Positions 1-9,815 are shown, numbered from the stretch's first letter. The stretch is 64,000 nt of DNA from Streptomyces sp. NBC_01231 (GCA_035999765.1 CP108521.1:4092001-4156000); one strand, 5' to 3'. The notes: generated by a model not told the origin, from the letters alone. Made by a program: numbers and translations.

Positions 1-345
1 ATGCCGGGCGACCACCTCCCGTATGCCCCGGAGCCCCACCCCGCTCCTCCTCACCGCGCGCACGACAAAGAAGCTGTTGAGCACCCGGACAGGCCCACCG
101 AGCGCCCGCACGAACGCGAACCCGACGGGACTCTCGCCGACGCTGAAGAGATACGGCGCCCAGTCCGGGTCACCGGAAAAGGCAGCCTCCAACCGCTCAC
201 TGCGGAACGTCCCGTCCGGGTTGGGCAGTTGCCCCCCGAACGCGGACAGGTCATGCCGGAAGAGAAGCCAGAGGCGTTCGACTGCGGGGCGATCGGCGGG
301 GGTGGCCGGGCGGATGTTCAGCCCTGGGTCCATGGTCTCGGTCAT
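1..345 (-). CDS. GNAT-family N-acetyltransferase, C-terminus cut by window edge
   Basis: The reverse strand is open from the ATG at 345 to the window edge, giving about 115 residues. The protein begins MTETMDPGLNIRPATPADR, the usual first beta strand of a GNAT domain (IRPAT-x-ADR), and reaches a FFVVRAVRRSGVGLRGI segment. That segment is the strand-4 plus acetyl-CoA pyrophosphate-binding loop (R-R-x-G-V-G), so the acceptor-binding half is present and the C-terminal strands lie outside the window. A GGGAGG ribosome binding site sits 8 bases upstream of the start. The substrate cannot be told. It is divergent from the HNH gene. Confidence is high for the family and nil for the substrate. Confidence 0.85.
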   Translation of the reverse strand, partial: MTETMDPGLNIRPATPADRPAVERLWLLFRHDLSAFGGQLPNPDGTFRSERLEAAFSGDPDWAPYLFSVGESPVGFAFVRALGGPVRVLNSFFVVRAVRRSGVGLRGIREVVARH

Positions 346-496
346 GAAAAAAGCCTCCCGAGCGGACAAGCGTCCGCACCTGGAAGGCCTCGCCGGTAAG
401 TATATCAACTGTCTTTTCGTTTCGCGGGTGACCGTCCGATAAGCGGTTCGTTACTCCGTACGAGGCCACGAACGTGTGGCCGAGATCGGAGGGGAC

Positions 497-1555
497 ATGG
501 ACGTGCAGGACACACCGGAACCGGCGACGACCGCAGCGCCCGGTCGCGGCACACTGCGAGCCGACCCGTACAGCAAGGAGCAGCTCGCACCAGTCGTCGC
601 CGAGGCACGCAACTGGACTGATCTGATGCGGCGGCTCGGTCTCACGACCAGCGGGGGACAACGGCGTGTGCTGCAGGAGAAAGTAGCCGGGCATGGACTC
701 GACACAAGCCACTTCGTCAAGCGCAGCCCGTGGCGCAAGTACCCTGACTCAGCCATCGCCGAAGCCGCCGCTTCGTCGTCCTCGCTGCGCCAAGTGGCAC
801 TGAAGCTGGGCGCAACCCCAGCCACCGGCACCCTGTCGCACATTCGACGCCGCATCCAGGCGGCAGGCATCGACGTCAGCCACTTCCCCGGTATCAACCG
901 GCCTGACTTGGACCTGCCCTTCACCACAGAGGAACTCAGGGCAGCCGCAGCAGCGGCTACCAGCGTGCGCGGCGTGGCTCGGGCACTGGGCGTACCGGAC
1001 GACAGTCGCTCGCGGGCAACTCTGAGCCGCATGCTGCGCACCGGGTCCATCGAGACCGGGCACTTTTCGCACAGGCGCGTATCGATCCCCGAGGACAGGC
1101 TCCGCGACCTCGTGCAGCACTCTGAGAGCTTCGCGGACGTCGCACGCAGCCTGGGTCTGGACGTCAACGACACCAATCACCGGCGTGTCCGACGCGCGGC
1201 GACCCGGCTCGGGCTGGACACGAGCCACTTCAAGCGCCGGACATGGCCGCAGCCGGAACGCCCCGCCCCCGGACCCGTCTCTCACCGGGTACTGGTCGTC
1301 CTGCCCTCAGACGCCGGACGCACCAACAGATCTCAGCTTCATCGAGCCCTGACCAAGATCGGAGTGCCGTATGCATGCGAGACCTGCGGCAACACGGGCG
1401 AGTGGTTGGGCCGATCGATCACACTGCAGATCGACCACGTCAACGGAGACTGGCGCGACAACCGCAAGGAGAATCTGCGATACCTGTGCCCCAACTGTCA
1501 TGCGCTGACGGAGACGTGGTGCCGCCAGAAGAAGAGGGCTCCACTCGCCGCATAA
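497..1555 (+). CDS. HNH endonuclease-like protein with four tandem DNA-binding-like repeats
   Basis: The protein has 352 residues from the ATG at 497, chosen because GGAGGGG lies just upstream; an in-frame GTG at 476 adds seven residues. The C-terminal third holds an HNH module: C294-x2-C297, an I-D-H-V-N-G core at about 312-317, and C331-x2-C334-H335, so both zinc knuckles and the catalytic histidine are present. The first 230 or so residues are four repeats of about 55 residues. Each is a helix-turn-helix-like unit (x-VA-x-x-LG) ending in a D-T/V-S-H-F signature (GLDTSHF, GIDVSHF, IETGHF, GLDTSHF). The repeats suggest a DNA-reading array attached to a nuclease, as in homing-type HNH enzymes; that role is inferred. 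It lies directly upstream of tRNA-Leu on the same strand. No partner methylase or toxin/antitoxin gene is adjacent. Confidence 0.85.
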   Translation: MDVQDTPEPATTAAPGRGTLRADPYSKEQLAPVVAEARNWTDLMRRLGLTTSGGQRRVLQEKVAGHGLDTSHFVKRSPWRKYPDSAIAEAAASSSSLRQVALKLGATPATGTLSHIRRRIQAAGIDVSHFPGINRPDLDLPFTTEELRAAAAAATSVRGVARALGVPDDSRSRATLSRMLRTGSIETGHFSHRRVSIPEDRLRDLVQHSESFADVARSLGLDVNDTNHRRVRRAATRLGLDTSHFKRRTWPQPERPAPGPVSHRVLVVLPSDAGRTNRSQLHRALTKIGVPYACETCGNTGEWLGRSITLQIDHVNGDWRDNRKENLRYLCPNCHALTETWCRQKKRAPLAA

Positions 1556-1609
1556 CCTGCTCTGCCCGTACACTGAACGCTGCCGGTCGAGCTTGATGAC
1601 CGTTTTTGA

Positions 1610-1694
1610 GCGGCCGTGATGGAATTTGGCAGTCATGCTTGGTTTAGGTCCAAGTGGGTTCACACCCGTGTGGGTTCGAGTCCCACCGGCCGCA
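1610..1694 (+). tRNA. tRNA-Leu (anticodon UAG)
   Basis: An 85-nt class II tRNA can be folded. The acceptor arms GCGGCCG (1610-1616) and CGGCCGC (1687-1693) pair, followed by discriminator A1694. The anticodon stem CTTGG/CCAAG closes the loop TTTAGGT, giving anticodon TAG, which reads CUA and CUG-type leucine codons. A long variable arm (GGG-TTCACA-CCC) and a T arm GTGGG-TTCGAGT-CCCAC complete it. CCA is not encoded. It lies 54 bases after the HNH gene. Confidence 0.95.
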
Positions 1695-1709
1695 CTGACC
1701 TTGCAATCG

Positions 1710-1744
1710 AAGGCTCGGCTCATGCACTCTGCGAGCCGAGCCTT
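1710..1744 (+). terminator. Perfect 12-bp hairpin after tRNA-Leu
   Basis: AAGGCTCGGCTC (1710-1721) pairs perfectly with 1733-1744 across an 11-nt loop. There is no long T tract, which is usual in high-GC actinobacteria. It lies between tRNA-Leu and the converging rdgB gene and could serve both strands. Confidence 0.75.
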
Positions 1745-1752
1745 CGGTGCGC

Positions 1753-2355
1753 TCAGCCCAACAACTCCCGAACCACCGGCACCAGCCCCCGAAACGCCTC
1801 CCCCCGGTGGCTGATCGCGTTCTTCTCCTCCGCGGTCAGTTCGGCGCAGGTGCGTGTCTCGCCCTCGGGCTGGAGGATCGGGTCGTAGCCGAAGCCGTTC
1901 GTGCCGGTGGGGGCGTGCCGCAGGACGCCTCGCAGTCGGCCCTCGACCACCCGTTCCGTGCCGTCGGGCAGAGCGAGCGCTGCCGCGCAGGCGAAGTGGG
2001 CGCCGCGGTGTTCGTCGGCGATGTCGGAGAGTTGGGCCAGGAGAAGGTCCAGGTTGGCGCGGTCGTCCCCGTGCTTGCCGGCCCAGCGGGCGGAGAAGAT
2101 GCCGGGGGCGCCGTTCAGGACGTCGACGCAGAGGCCGGAGTCGTCGGCGACGGCGGGCAGGCCGGTCGCCTGGGCCAGGGCGTGGGCTTTGAGCAGGGCG
2201 TTCTCGGCGAAGGTGACGCCCGTTTCCTTGACGTCGGGGATGTCGGGGTAGGCGTCCGCGCCGACGAGGTCGTGGGGCAGGCCTGCGTCGGCGAGGATCG
2301 CCCGGAGTTCGGTGATCTTTCCGGCGTTGCGGGTGGCGAGGGTCAGGCGGGTCAT
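1753..2355 (-). CDS. rdgB: RdgB/HAM1 non-canonical purine NTP pyrophosphatase
   Basis: This 200-residue protein hydrolyses ITP, dITP and XTP to the monophosphates, keeping damaged purines out of nucleic acids. The N-terminal nucleotide-binding signature TRNAGK (residues 8-13) and the DDSGL active-site acidic motif (D71-D72) are intact. FGYDP near residue 156 and SHRGEA near the C-terminus complete the HAM1 family set. The length matches the family. The ATG at 2355 gives the canonical start; a GTG at 2361 would add two residues. It is the last gene of a same-strand group behind rph and a lipoprotein gene, a common rph-rdgB pairing. Confidence 0.95.
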   Translation of the reverse strand: MTRLTLATRNAGKITELRAILADAGLPHDLVGADAYPDIPDVKETGVTFAENALLKAHALAQATGLPAVADDSGLCVDVLNGAPGIFSARWAGKHGDDRANLDLLLAQLSDIADEHRGAHFACAAALALPDGTERVVEGRLRGVLRHAPTGTNGFGYDPILQPEGETRTCAELTAEEKNAISHRGEAFRGLVPVVRELLG

Positions 2356-2386
2356 GCCCACCAGTATCCCGGCCGCGCCGGCGGGG

Positions 2387-2791
2387 TTACGGCGTGCAGA
2401 CCTTCGTCAGTTCGCCGGCCGCGTCCGTGACCGGGCTGAGGTCGGGGGTCTCGTCGCCGTTCTTGACGGCCGTACGGACGTTGCCGACGGCGGCGCCGAG
2501 GTCGTCGACCGCCTTGTTGACGTCGGTGTTGTCGGTCTTGTCGCCGATCTCGTCGAGGTTCTTGTCGATGGAGTCGAGCGACTCCTCCAGCTGTGTCGGG
2601 TCGTTCGACGCGCTCTCGACGGCCTGTTGGAGATCCGTGACGCTGTCGGCGATGGCGTCGGCGGTCTGGACACAGTCGAGTGCCTTGCTGACGGCGTCGC
2701 AGCCGGTGGTGAGGCCGACCGTCAGCCCGACGGCCGCGACGGCGGCGGCGATGGCGGTACGGCGACTACGGCGGCGTCGGCTCGCGGCCAT
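2387..2791 (-). CDS. Small secreted lipoprotein, function unknown
   Basis: The protein has 134 residues from the ATG at 2791, which follows a GGAGGG ribosome binding site. An arginine-rich start (SRRRRSRR) is followed by a hydrophobic stretch of about residues 13-27 and a cysteine at position 31 in the context LTTGC, an imperfect lipobox. The mature part is acidic and helical, with heptad-like D/L spacing (LDSIDKNLDEIGDKTDN), so a coiled coil is plausible. It ends in a second cysteine (VCTP). I do not recognise the family. A strong hairpin upstream separates it from rph, so it probably has its own promoter. Longer in-frame reading upstream to 2959 has no ribosome binding site. Confidence 0.8.
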   Translation of the reverse strand: MAASRRRRSRRTAIAAAVAAVGLTVGLTTGCDAVSKALDCVQTADAIADSVTDLQQAVESASNDPTQLEESLDSIDKNLDEIGDKTDNTDVNKAVDDLGAAVGNVRTAVKNGDETPDLSPVTDAAGELTKVCTP

Positions 2792-2841
2792 GGATCTGTT
2801 CCCTCCGTTGGTCAGGCCCCCGGCGGGCCCCCCGTGTTGGC

Positions 2842-2870
2842 CGGGCGCACGGTGGTGTGCCGTGCGCCCG
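2842..2870 (-). terminator. Hairpin between rph and the lipoprotein gene
   Basis: CGGGCGCACGG (2842-2852) pairs with CCGTGCGCCCG (2860-2870), an 11-bp perfect stem with a 7-nt loop. It lies 67 bases after the rph stop codon on the minus strand and before the lipoprotein start, so it probably terminates or attenuates rph transcription. Confidence 0.65.
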
Positions 2871-2936
2871 TACCGGTAGTGACGCGGGGACGGTCGGCAC
2901 GGTTGCCCGTGACGGCCGTCCTTCTTGGTGGTCCCT

Positions 2937-3674
2937 TTACTTTTCGAGGACCGTATCAAGTGCCGCGCGCTGCAGGGCCGTCAGGTCGGCGCAGCCGGCG
3001 ACCGCCAGATCGAGGAGGGAGTTGAGTTCGTCGCGGGCGAAGGGTTCGGCCTCGGCGGTGCCCTGGACCTCGACGAAGCGGCCGTCGCCGGTGCAGACGA
3101 CGTTCATGTCGGTCTCGGCGCGCACGTCCTCCTCGTAGCGGAGGTCGAGGAGCGGGGTCGAGTCGACGATGCCGACGGAGACCGCGCTGACCGTTCCGGT
3201 GAGGGGCTGGCGGCCGGCTTTGATCAGCTTCTTGCCCTGGGCCCAGGCGATGGCGTCGGCCAATGCGACGTATGCGCCGGTGATCGCTGCCGTGCGGGTG
3301 CCGCCGTCGGCCTGGAGGACGTCGCAGTCCAGGACGATGGTGTTCTCGCCGAGTGCCTTGTAGTCGATGACCGCGCGCAGGGAGCGGCCGATGAGGCGGC
3401 TGATCTCGTGGGTGCGGCCGCCGATCTTGCCGCGGACGGATTCGCGGTCGCCGCGGGTGTTGGTGGCGCGGGGCAGCATGGAGTACTCGGCGGTGACCCA
3501 GCCCTCGCCGCTGCCCTTGCGCCAGCGCGGGACGCCTTCGGTGACGGAGGCGGTGCAGAAGACCTTCGTGTCGCCGAAGGAGACGAGGACGGAGCCCTCG
3601 GCGTGCTTGCTCCAGCCGCGTTCGATGGTGACCGGGCGGAGTTGTTCGGGGGTGCGGCCGTCGATTCGAGACAT
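2937..3674 (-). CDS. rph: RNase PH
   Basis: This 245-residue phosphorolytic 3'-5' exoribonuclease trims tRNA 3' ends. It matches the full family length. The start [15 protein letters not shown] and the [11 protein letters not shown] strand are typical of the RNase PH fold. The phosphate-binding loop appears as [11 protein letters not shown] around residues 125-135, and [18 protein letters not shown] carries the conserved metal/substrate acidic residues. It is co-oriented with rdgB, a pairing common in actinobacteria. A hairpin upstream (3703-3730) separates it from the PTS EIIB gene. Confidence 0.96.
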   Translation of the reverse strand: MSRIDGRTPEQLRPVTIERGWSKHAEGSVLVSFGDTKVFCTASVTEGVPRWRKGSGEGWVTAEYSMLPRATNTRGDRESVRGKIGGRTHEISRLIGRSLRAVIDYKALGENTIVLDCDVLQADGGTRTAAITGAYVALADAIAWAQGKKLIKAGRQPLTGTVSAVSVGIVDSTPLLDLRYEEDVRAETDMNVVCTGDGRFVEVQGTAEAEPFARDELNSLLDLAVAGCADLTALQRAALDTVLEK

Positions 3675-3702
3675 GGCGTTGAGCCTAGTCGTACCTGTGG
3701 AA

Positions 3703-3730
3703 GGGCCCGTCCCTCGGTGGGAACGGGCCC
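3703..3730 (-). terminator. Hairpin after the PTS EIIB gene
   Basis: GGGCCCGT (3703-3710) pairs with ACGGGCCC (3723-3730), with a partly paired CCC/GGG interior. It sits between the EIIB stop codon and the rph start on the minus strand and would terminate the single-gene EIIB transcript. Confidence 0.65.
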
Positions 3731-3811
3731 TCAGGGGGTGACGTCCGATGCGGCGTCAGGAGTGAGGCCGGGGTGGGAGTCGGGGGTGAAGCCGGGGATG
3801 ATTCCCGCGCT

Positions 3812-4045
3812 TCACATCAGGTCTTCGATCTCCGCGGCGATCGGGTCGGCGTCGGTGCCGATGACGACCTGGATCGCGGTGCCCATCTTGACGACGCCGT
3901 GGGCGCCGGCGGCCTTCAGGGCGGCCTCGTCGACCTTGGTGGCGTCGATGACCTCGGTCCGCAGGCGGGTGATGCAGCCTTCGACCTCTTCGATGTTGTC
4001 GATGCCGCCGAGCCCTGCAACGATCTTCTCAGCCTTGCTGGCCAT
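3812..4045 (-). CDS. nagF: PTS GlcNAc/glucose-family EIIB component
   Basis: This is a stand-alone 77-residue EIIB domain. The phosphorylated cysteine is C24 in the motif EEVEGCITRLR, which is the family's conserved site. It takes phosphate from EIIA and passes it to the sugar carried by the membrane EIIC. In Streptomyces the GlcNAc PTS is split into separate EIIA, EIIB (NagF) and EIIC (NagE2) genes; this gene and the divergent EIIC at 4295 fit that arrangement. A DasR-like dre site lies 42 bases upstream. No EIIA, HPr or EI gene is in the window. Confidence 0.92.
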   Translation of the reverse strand: MASKAEKIVAGLGGIDNIEEVEGCITRLRTEVIDATKVDEAALKAAGAHGVVKMGTAIQVVIGTDADPIAAEIEDLM

Positions 4046-4086
4046 GTTCCTTCTCCCTTGACGTCACAGCACCGAAATCGTCCGTA

Positions 4087-4102
4087 GCTGGTCTACACCA
4101 CC
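4087..4102. promoter_or_regulatory. DasR-like dre operator upstream of nagF
   Basis: The sequence GCTGGTCTACACCACC matches the dre consensus I remember (ACTGGTCTAGACCACT) at most positions. It lies upstream of the EIIB start at 4045. The GntR-family repressor DasR binds dre and is released by amino-sugar phosphates, so nagF should be induced by GlcNAc. Confidence 0.85.
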
Positions 4103-4246
4103 TGGCAGGCGGTCGCCAAACCATGAGTGGCCTACCCGGAGAATGGGGTGGAGGACGATCCGAAGGTGTAGCGCACCGTAGCTCTTTCGTCACGTGGGAT
4201 TACGTAGAAATCGCGGGTTCCTTATCTCTCCTTCACCGTGCTACAA

Positions 4247-4279
4247 CGTGGTCTACACCACTGAATGGTGTAGACCACC
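4247..4279. promoter_or_regulatory. Paired DasR-like dre operators upstream of nagE2
   Basis: Two dre-like 16-mers lie side by side: CGTGGTCTACACCACT (4247-4262) and AATGGTGTAGACCACC (4264-4279). Their 12-bp cores (4249-4260 and 4266-4277) are perfect inverted copies separated by 5 bases. The second site ends 15 bases before the nagE2 start, over the expected promoter and ribosome binding region, so bound DasR should block transcription or its start directly. Confidence 0.88.
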
Positions 4280-4294
4280 ACCGATGGAGGAAGT

Positions 4295-5599
<1,305 letters not shown>

Positions 5600-5622
5600 G
5601 TCACCGCTGACAGCGACGAAGA

Positions 5623-5649
5623 GGCCCCGGAGCCGTGCGCTCCGGGGCC
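5623..5649. terminator. Bidirectional hairpin between nagE2 and the MBL hydrolase
   Basis: GGCCCCGGAG (5623-5632) pairs with CTCCGGGGCC (5640-5649) across a 7-nt loop. It lies between two converging genes and can end both transcripts. Confidence 0.8.
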
Positions 5650-5684
5650 TTGGTCACGTCGCGGACCTGGTGCCGCGTCAGTCT

Positions 5685-6437
5685 CTAGATCTCGTACGAC
5701 GCCCTCGGCCTCGCCAGTTCCGCCGGGCCGTCGAACGCCGTGCGGGCGTCGGCGAGGTTGGCCTGGGGGTCGGTCCACGGGGGGATGTGGGTCAGTATCA
5801 GCCTCCGGGCGCCTGCCCGGGTCGCCGCCTCGCCCGCCTCGCGGCCGTTGAGGTGCAGGTCGGGGATGTCTTCCTTGCCGTGCGTGAAGGCGGCCTCGCA
5901 CAGGAACAGGTCGGCGTCCCGGGCGAGTTCGTCCAGCGCGGGGGTGACGCCGGTGTCGCCGGAGTACGTCAGGACCTTCCCGCCGTGCTCGACGCGGATG
6001 CCGTACGCCTCGACCGGGTGGGCCACGCGTTCCGTGTGGACCGTGAACGGGCCGATGTCGAAGGTGGACGGCTTGACGGTGTGGAAGTCGAAGACCTCGC
6101 TCATGGAGGAGGCGGTGGGGGTGTCCGCGTAGGCCGTGGTGAGGCGGTGTTCCGTGCCCTCGGGTCCGTAGACGGGGATCGGATCGCAGCGGCCGCCGTC
6201 GTGGCGGTAGTAACGCGCGACGAAGTACGCGCACATGTCGATGCAGTGGTCGGCGTGCAGATGGCTGAGGAAGATCGCGTCGAGGTCGTAGAGACCGCAG
6301 TGGCGCTGCAGCTCGCCCAGGGCACCGTTGCCCATGTCGAGAAGCAGCCGGAAGCCGTCGGCCTCGATGAGGTAGCTCGAACAGGCCGATTCCGCGGACG
6401 GGAACGACCCCGAGCAGCCGACGACGGTGAGCTTCAT
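5685..6437 (-). CDS. Metallo-beta-lactamase-fold hydrolase (RNase Z-like subgroup)
   Basis: The 250-residue protein carries the zinc motif H59-x-H61-x-D63-H64 (SHLHADH) and later metal ligands in VAHPVEAYG, YSGDTG and LTHIPPW. The N-terminal MKLTVVGCSGSFPS and the AYGIRVEHGGKVLTYSGDTG stretch resemble the ElaC/phosphodiesterase-like group of MBL enzymes rather than beta-lactamases. It is probably a cytoplasmic phosphodiesterase or a related hydrolase; the substrate is unknown. It converges with nagE2 and is divergent from the PemK-like gene. Confidence 0.85.
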   Translation of the reverse strand: MKLTVVGCSGSFPSAESACSSYLIEADGFRLLLDMGNGALGELQRHCGLYDLDAIFLSHLHADHCIDMCAYFVARYYRHDGGRCDPIPVYGPEGTEHRLTTAYADTPTASSMSEVFDFHTVKPSTFDIGPFTVHTERVAHPVEAYGIRVEHGGKVLTYSGDTGVTPALDELARDADLFLCEAAFTHGKEDIPDLHLNGREAGEAATRAGARRLILTHIPPWTDPQANLADARTAFDGPAELARPRASYEI

Positions 6438-6657
6438 AAAGCAGAAACCTCCGCTGGCGGGAATTCAGAAGATCGGGGAACAGGGCGTCGGGGGTCGTGC
6501 GGTCCGTCGAGCGTAAGGCGCAAAACCCCCGGTCGCGCCTCCGCCAAGGGCTGTTGTGGGCGAACTCACCTGTGGTGTCACCGGTTCGGCTGGACCAGAG
6601 GCGCGTGATGCTGACGAGGGGGCGCGCCGGCCGTCGCGCGCCGGTACCGTCGTCGGC

Positions 6658-7113
6658 ATGGACACGTCCTGGTGGTTGGCCTTCGCGGCGGTGGTGCTGC
6701 TCGCTCTGGTCGCCACGCTCGTCGACGGTTGGGGTCGGGGGCATCGGCCCGCGGGTCGTGGGACCCGCCCGCCGAGGCCTCCGCATCGCACCGGTGCCCG
6801 GCCCCGGCCGGCCGAGATCTGGTGGGCGAAGGTGCCGTACGAGGCGGCGGCGGGCGACGGGCGGGCCAAGGACCGGCCCTGTCTGGTGCTGGCGGTGCGT
6901 GGGGACCGGGCGACCGTCGCGAAGATCACCAGCAAGTACCGCGTCGAGCGGGGCGGGGTGATCCCCCTGCCGCCGGGCTCGGTCGGTGATGCGCGGGGGC
7001 GCGCGAGTTTCCTGGAGACGGGCGAGGTGCGCGTCGTGCCGGTGTCGGAGTTCCGGCGGCGCGCCGGGGTGGTGGACCCGGTCCTGTGGGACCAGGTCCG
7101 CCACCTCGCGTAG
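6658..7113 (+). CDS. PemK/MazF-like toxin-fold protein with N-terminal membrane anchor
   Basis: The protein has 151 residues. Residues 6-22 form one hydrophobic helix (LAFAAVVLLALVATLV), followed by a basic, proline-rich linker to about residue 52. The C-terminal 100 residues start AEIWWAKVPY and continue KDRPCLVLAV, the first strands of the PemK/MazF endoribonuclease fold. A MazE/PemI-type antitoxin gene is absent on either side, and the membrane helix is unusual for a free toxin. It may be a tethered RNase or a non-toxic relative. No clear ribosome binding site precedes the ATG; an in-frame extension upstream to 6556 looks non-coding. It converges with cysM. Confidence 0.75.
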   Translation: MDTSWWLAFAAVVLLALVATLVDGWGRGHRPAGRGTRPPRPPHRTGARPRPAEIWWAKVPYEAAAGDGRAKDRPCLVLAVRGDRATVAKITSKYRVERGGVIPLPPGSVGDARGRASFLETGEVRVVPVSEFRRRAGVVDPVLWDQVRHLA

Positions 7114-7153
7114 TAGGCAGGTCGCACGGCAGAGGCCGCTTTCGCACCAGGCC

Positions 7154-8110
<957 letters not shown>

Positions 8111-8120
8111 TCAGCGGGCC

Positions 8121-8399
8121 TTAGGCCATGCCGCCGGCCACGGCCGGCAGGATCGTCACGTTGTCGCCGTCGGCGAGCTTGGTGGTGATGCCGTCCAGGA
8201 ACCGGACGTCCTCGTCGTTGAGGTAGACGTTGACGAAGCGGCGCAGCTGGTCGCCGTCCACGATGCGGGCCTGGATGCCCGCGTGCCGGGTCTCGAGGTC
8301 GGTGAAGAGCTCGGCGAGGGTGTCCCCGTTTCCTTCCACCGCCTTCTGGCCGTCGGTGTACGTGCGGAGGATGGTCGGGATGCGGACCTCGATGGCCAT
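8121..8399 (-). CDS. cysO: MoaD/ThiS-type sulfur carrier protein CysO
   Basis: The protein has 92 residues and the ubiquitin-like fold of MoaD/ThiS. Its thiocarboxylated C-terminus donates sulfur to CysM, giving a CysO-cysteine adduct. The chain does not end at the diglycine: it reads GG at 89-90 followed by Met-Ala. As written, two residues must be removed before the glycine can be adenylated, a job the JAMM peptidase encoded at 9816 could do. cysO and cysM form one operon led by a short cysteine-containing peptide at 8551. Confidence 0.93.
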   Translation of the reverse strand: MAIEVRIPTILRTYTDGQKAVEGNGDTLAELFTDLETRHAGIQARIVDGDQLRRFVNVYLNDEDVRFLDGITTKLADGDNVTILPAVAGGMA

Positions 8400-8550
8400 G
8401 GTTGCGGGCTCCTGTCGGAAGTGGTCAGGTCGGTGGGCGCACGACAGCGCGGTACAGCTGGGTTGTACGGGTGAGGATCCCCCACGCACGGTCTCGCTCG
8501 CGCGGGAGGTGCCCCCACCGGCTCACGGCCGTACGGCGGCACGGGCAGCG

Positions 8551-8646
8551 TCAACAGATGGCGCTGGCGAGCCTGCACAGGTCGACGTGCAGCCGCGCCA
8601 CGAGCAGTGCGCCCGGCGTCTTCTCGCTCACGTCGTCAAGAACCAT
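8551..8646 (-). CDS. 31-residue cysteine-responsive leader peptide upstream of cysO
   Basis: An ATG at 8646 opens a 31-codon frame ending in TGA at 8551. The C-terminal part reads RLHVDLCRLASAIC, which matches my memory of the small putative leader peptides found upstream of actinobacterial sulfur and cysteine genes. Its two cysteines, C24 and C31, include the last residue. About 150 bases separate it from cysO on the same strand. The likely role is attenuation: ribosome stalling at Cys codons during cysteine shortage would raise cysO-cysM expression. It is too short for a standard gene call. Confidence 0.82.
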   Translation of the reverse strand: MVLDDVSEKTPGALLVARLHVDLCRLASAIC

Positions 8647-8734
8647 GGGCTCATCGTATCGATTCCCGGTCCGGATCCCGGAGTACGGTTTCACATGGTG
8701 GACGTTTTGTGGCCGGGGAGTGAGACCGTACAGC

Positions 8735-9781
8735 TCACGCGGACTCCCGGAGCACCAGACGGGTGGGCACGACCACCGAGGAACCGGGCGGGGTGTCGGG
8801 TTTCTCCGTGCGGTCGAACAGCAGCCGGGCCATCAGGCGGCCCATCTCCTCGACGTCCTGGTGGACGGTGGTCAGCGGGGGTTCGGTCGACTCGGCGATC
8901 TCCGTCAGGTCGTCGAATCCGACCACGGCCACGTCCTGCGGCACCCGGCGTCCTTGTTCCCGCAGCGCCTGTAGCGCGCCGGACGCCATGAGGTCCGAGG
9001 CGACGAAGACGGCGTCCAGGTCGGGGCAGCGCCTCAGCAGTGCGGTCATCGCGTCGGCGCCGCCCCGCTGGGTGTAGTCGGCCTTCTCGATCAGGTGCGA
9101 GGGGGCGCCCGGCAGGACGTCCCGGTATCCGGCGAGCCGGTCGGCGGCGGAGTTCTCCTGGTCGTAGGGGCCGGTGATGGTCGCGACGCGGGAGCGGCCG
9201 AGCGAGACCAGGTGCTGGACGGCCTGCCGGGCTCCCCCGCGGTTGTCTCCGTCGACGTAGGCCTGGCCGCTCCGTACGGGGTCCCCGTCGCGCAGCAACG
9301 GACGGCCGCCGAAGACGGCGGGCAGTGCGAGTCGGTCGACCATCTCGGGCAGTCGGTCGCCGGGCCGCAGGGAGAACAGGAGGGCGCCGTCGACATGGCC
9401 GCCGCCGAGGTAGTCGGCCACGCGCGCATGGTCGTCGGGCTCGTCCAGGAACAGCAGGACGGCCTGGGCGCCGTGGCGGGCGAGTTCCCGGCGGATGCCG
9501 CGCAGGAGGCAGTCGAAGAACGGGTCGAGGAAGAGGCGGTTCTCCGGCTGTGTCGCCACCACCGCGACCGCGCCGGTGCGATGGGTGACCAGCTGGCGGG
9601 CGGCCTGGTTGGGGACGTATCCGAGTTCGGCGATCACTTCCCGGACGCGGTCGATGACCTCGGCACGCACTCTGGGCTCCGCGTTGATCACCCGCGACAC
9701 CGTGGACTTCGACACCCCCGACCGGCGTGCGACGTCTTCGAGCGTCGGGCGGTGTCCGTTCGGCCGTCGCGTCAACACCAT
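8735..9781 (-). CDS. LacI-family transcriptional regulator
   Basis: The 348-residue protein begins with a classic LacI helix-turn-helix and hinge (PTLEDVARRSGVSKSTVSRVIN, then GYVPNQAARQLVT). A periplasmic-binding-protein-like sensor domain with DAVFVASDLMASGAL and VAVVGFDDL follows. It probably senses a sugar or related small molecule, unidentified. It lies 34 bases behind mec on the same strand, and no sugar gene is adjacent, so its targets may be remote. A GGAG lies so close to the first ATG that a TTG two codons later (9775) is also a plausible start. Confidence 0.92.
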   Translation of the reverse strand: MVLTRRPNGHRPTLEDVARRSGVSKSTVSRVINAEPRVRAEVIDRVREVIAELGYVPNQAARQLVTHRTGAVAVVATQPENRLFLDPFFDCLLRGIRRELARHGAQAVLLFLDEPDDHARVADYLGGGHVDGALLFSLRPGDRLPEMVDRLALPAVFGGRPLLRDGDPVRSGQAYVDGDNRGGARQAVQHLVSLGRSRVATITGPYDQENSAADRLAGYRDVLPGAPSHLIEKADYTQRGGADAMTALLRRCPDLDAVFVASDLMASGALQALREQGRRVPQDVAVVGFDDLTEIAESTEPPLTTVHQDVEEMGRLMARLLFDRTEKPDTPPGSSVVVPTRLVLRESA

Positions 9782-9815
9782 CTCCGATAGGGCGAGTTGT
9801 CGGGGCGTACGACGA

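Noticed and set aside
6600..7120. Toxin-antitoxin pair at the PemK-like gene
   Set aside because: No small antitoxin frame with a ribosome binding site was found upstream or downstream.
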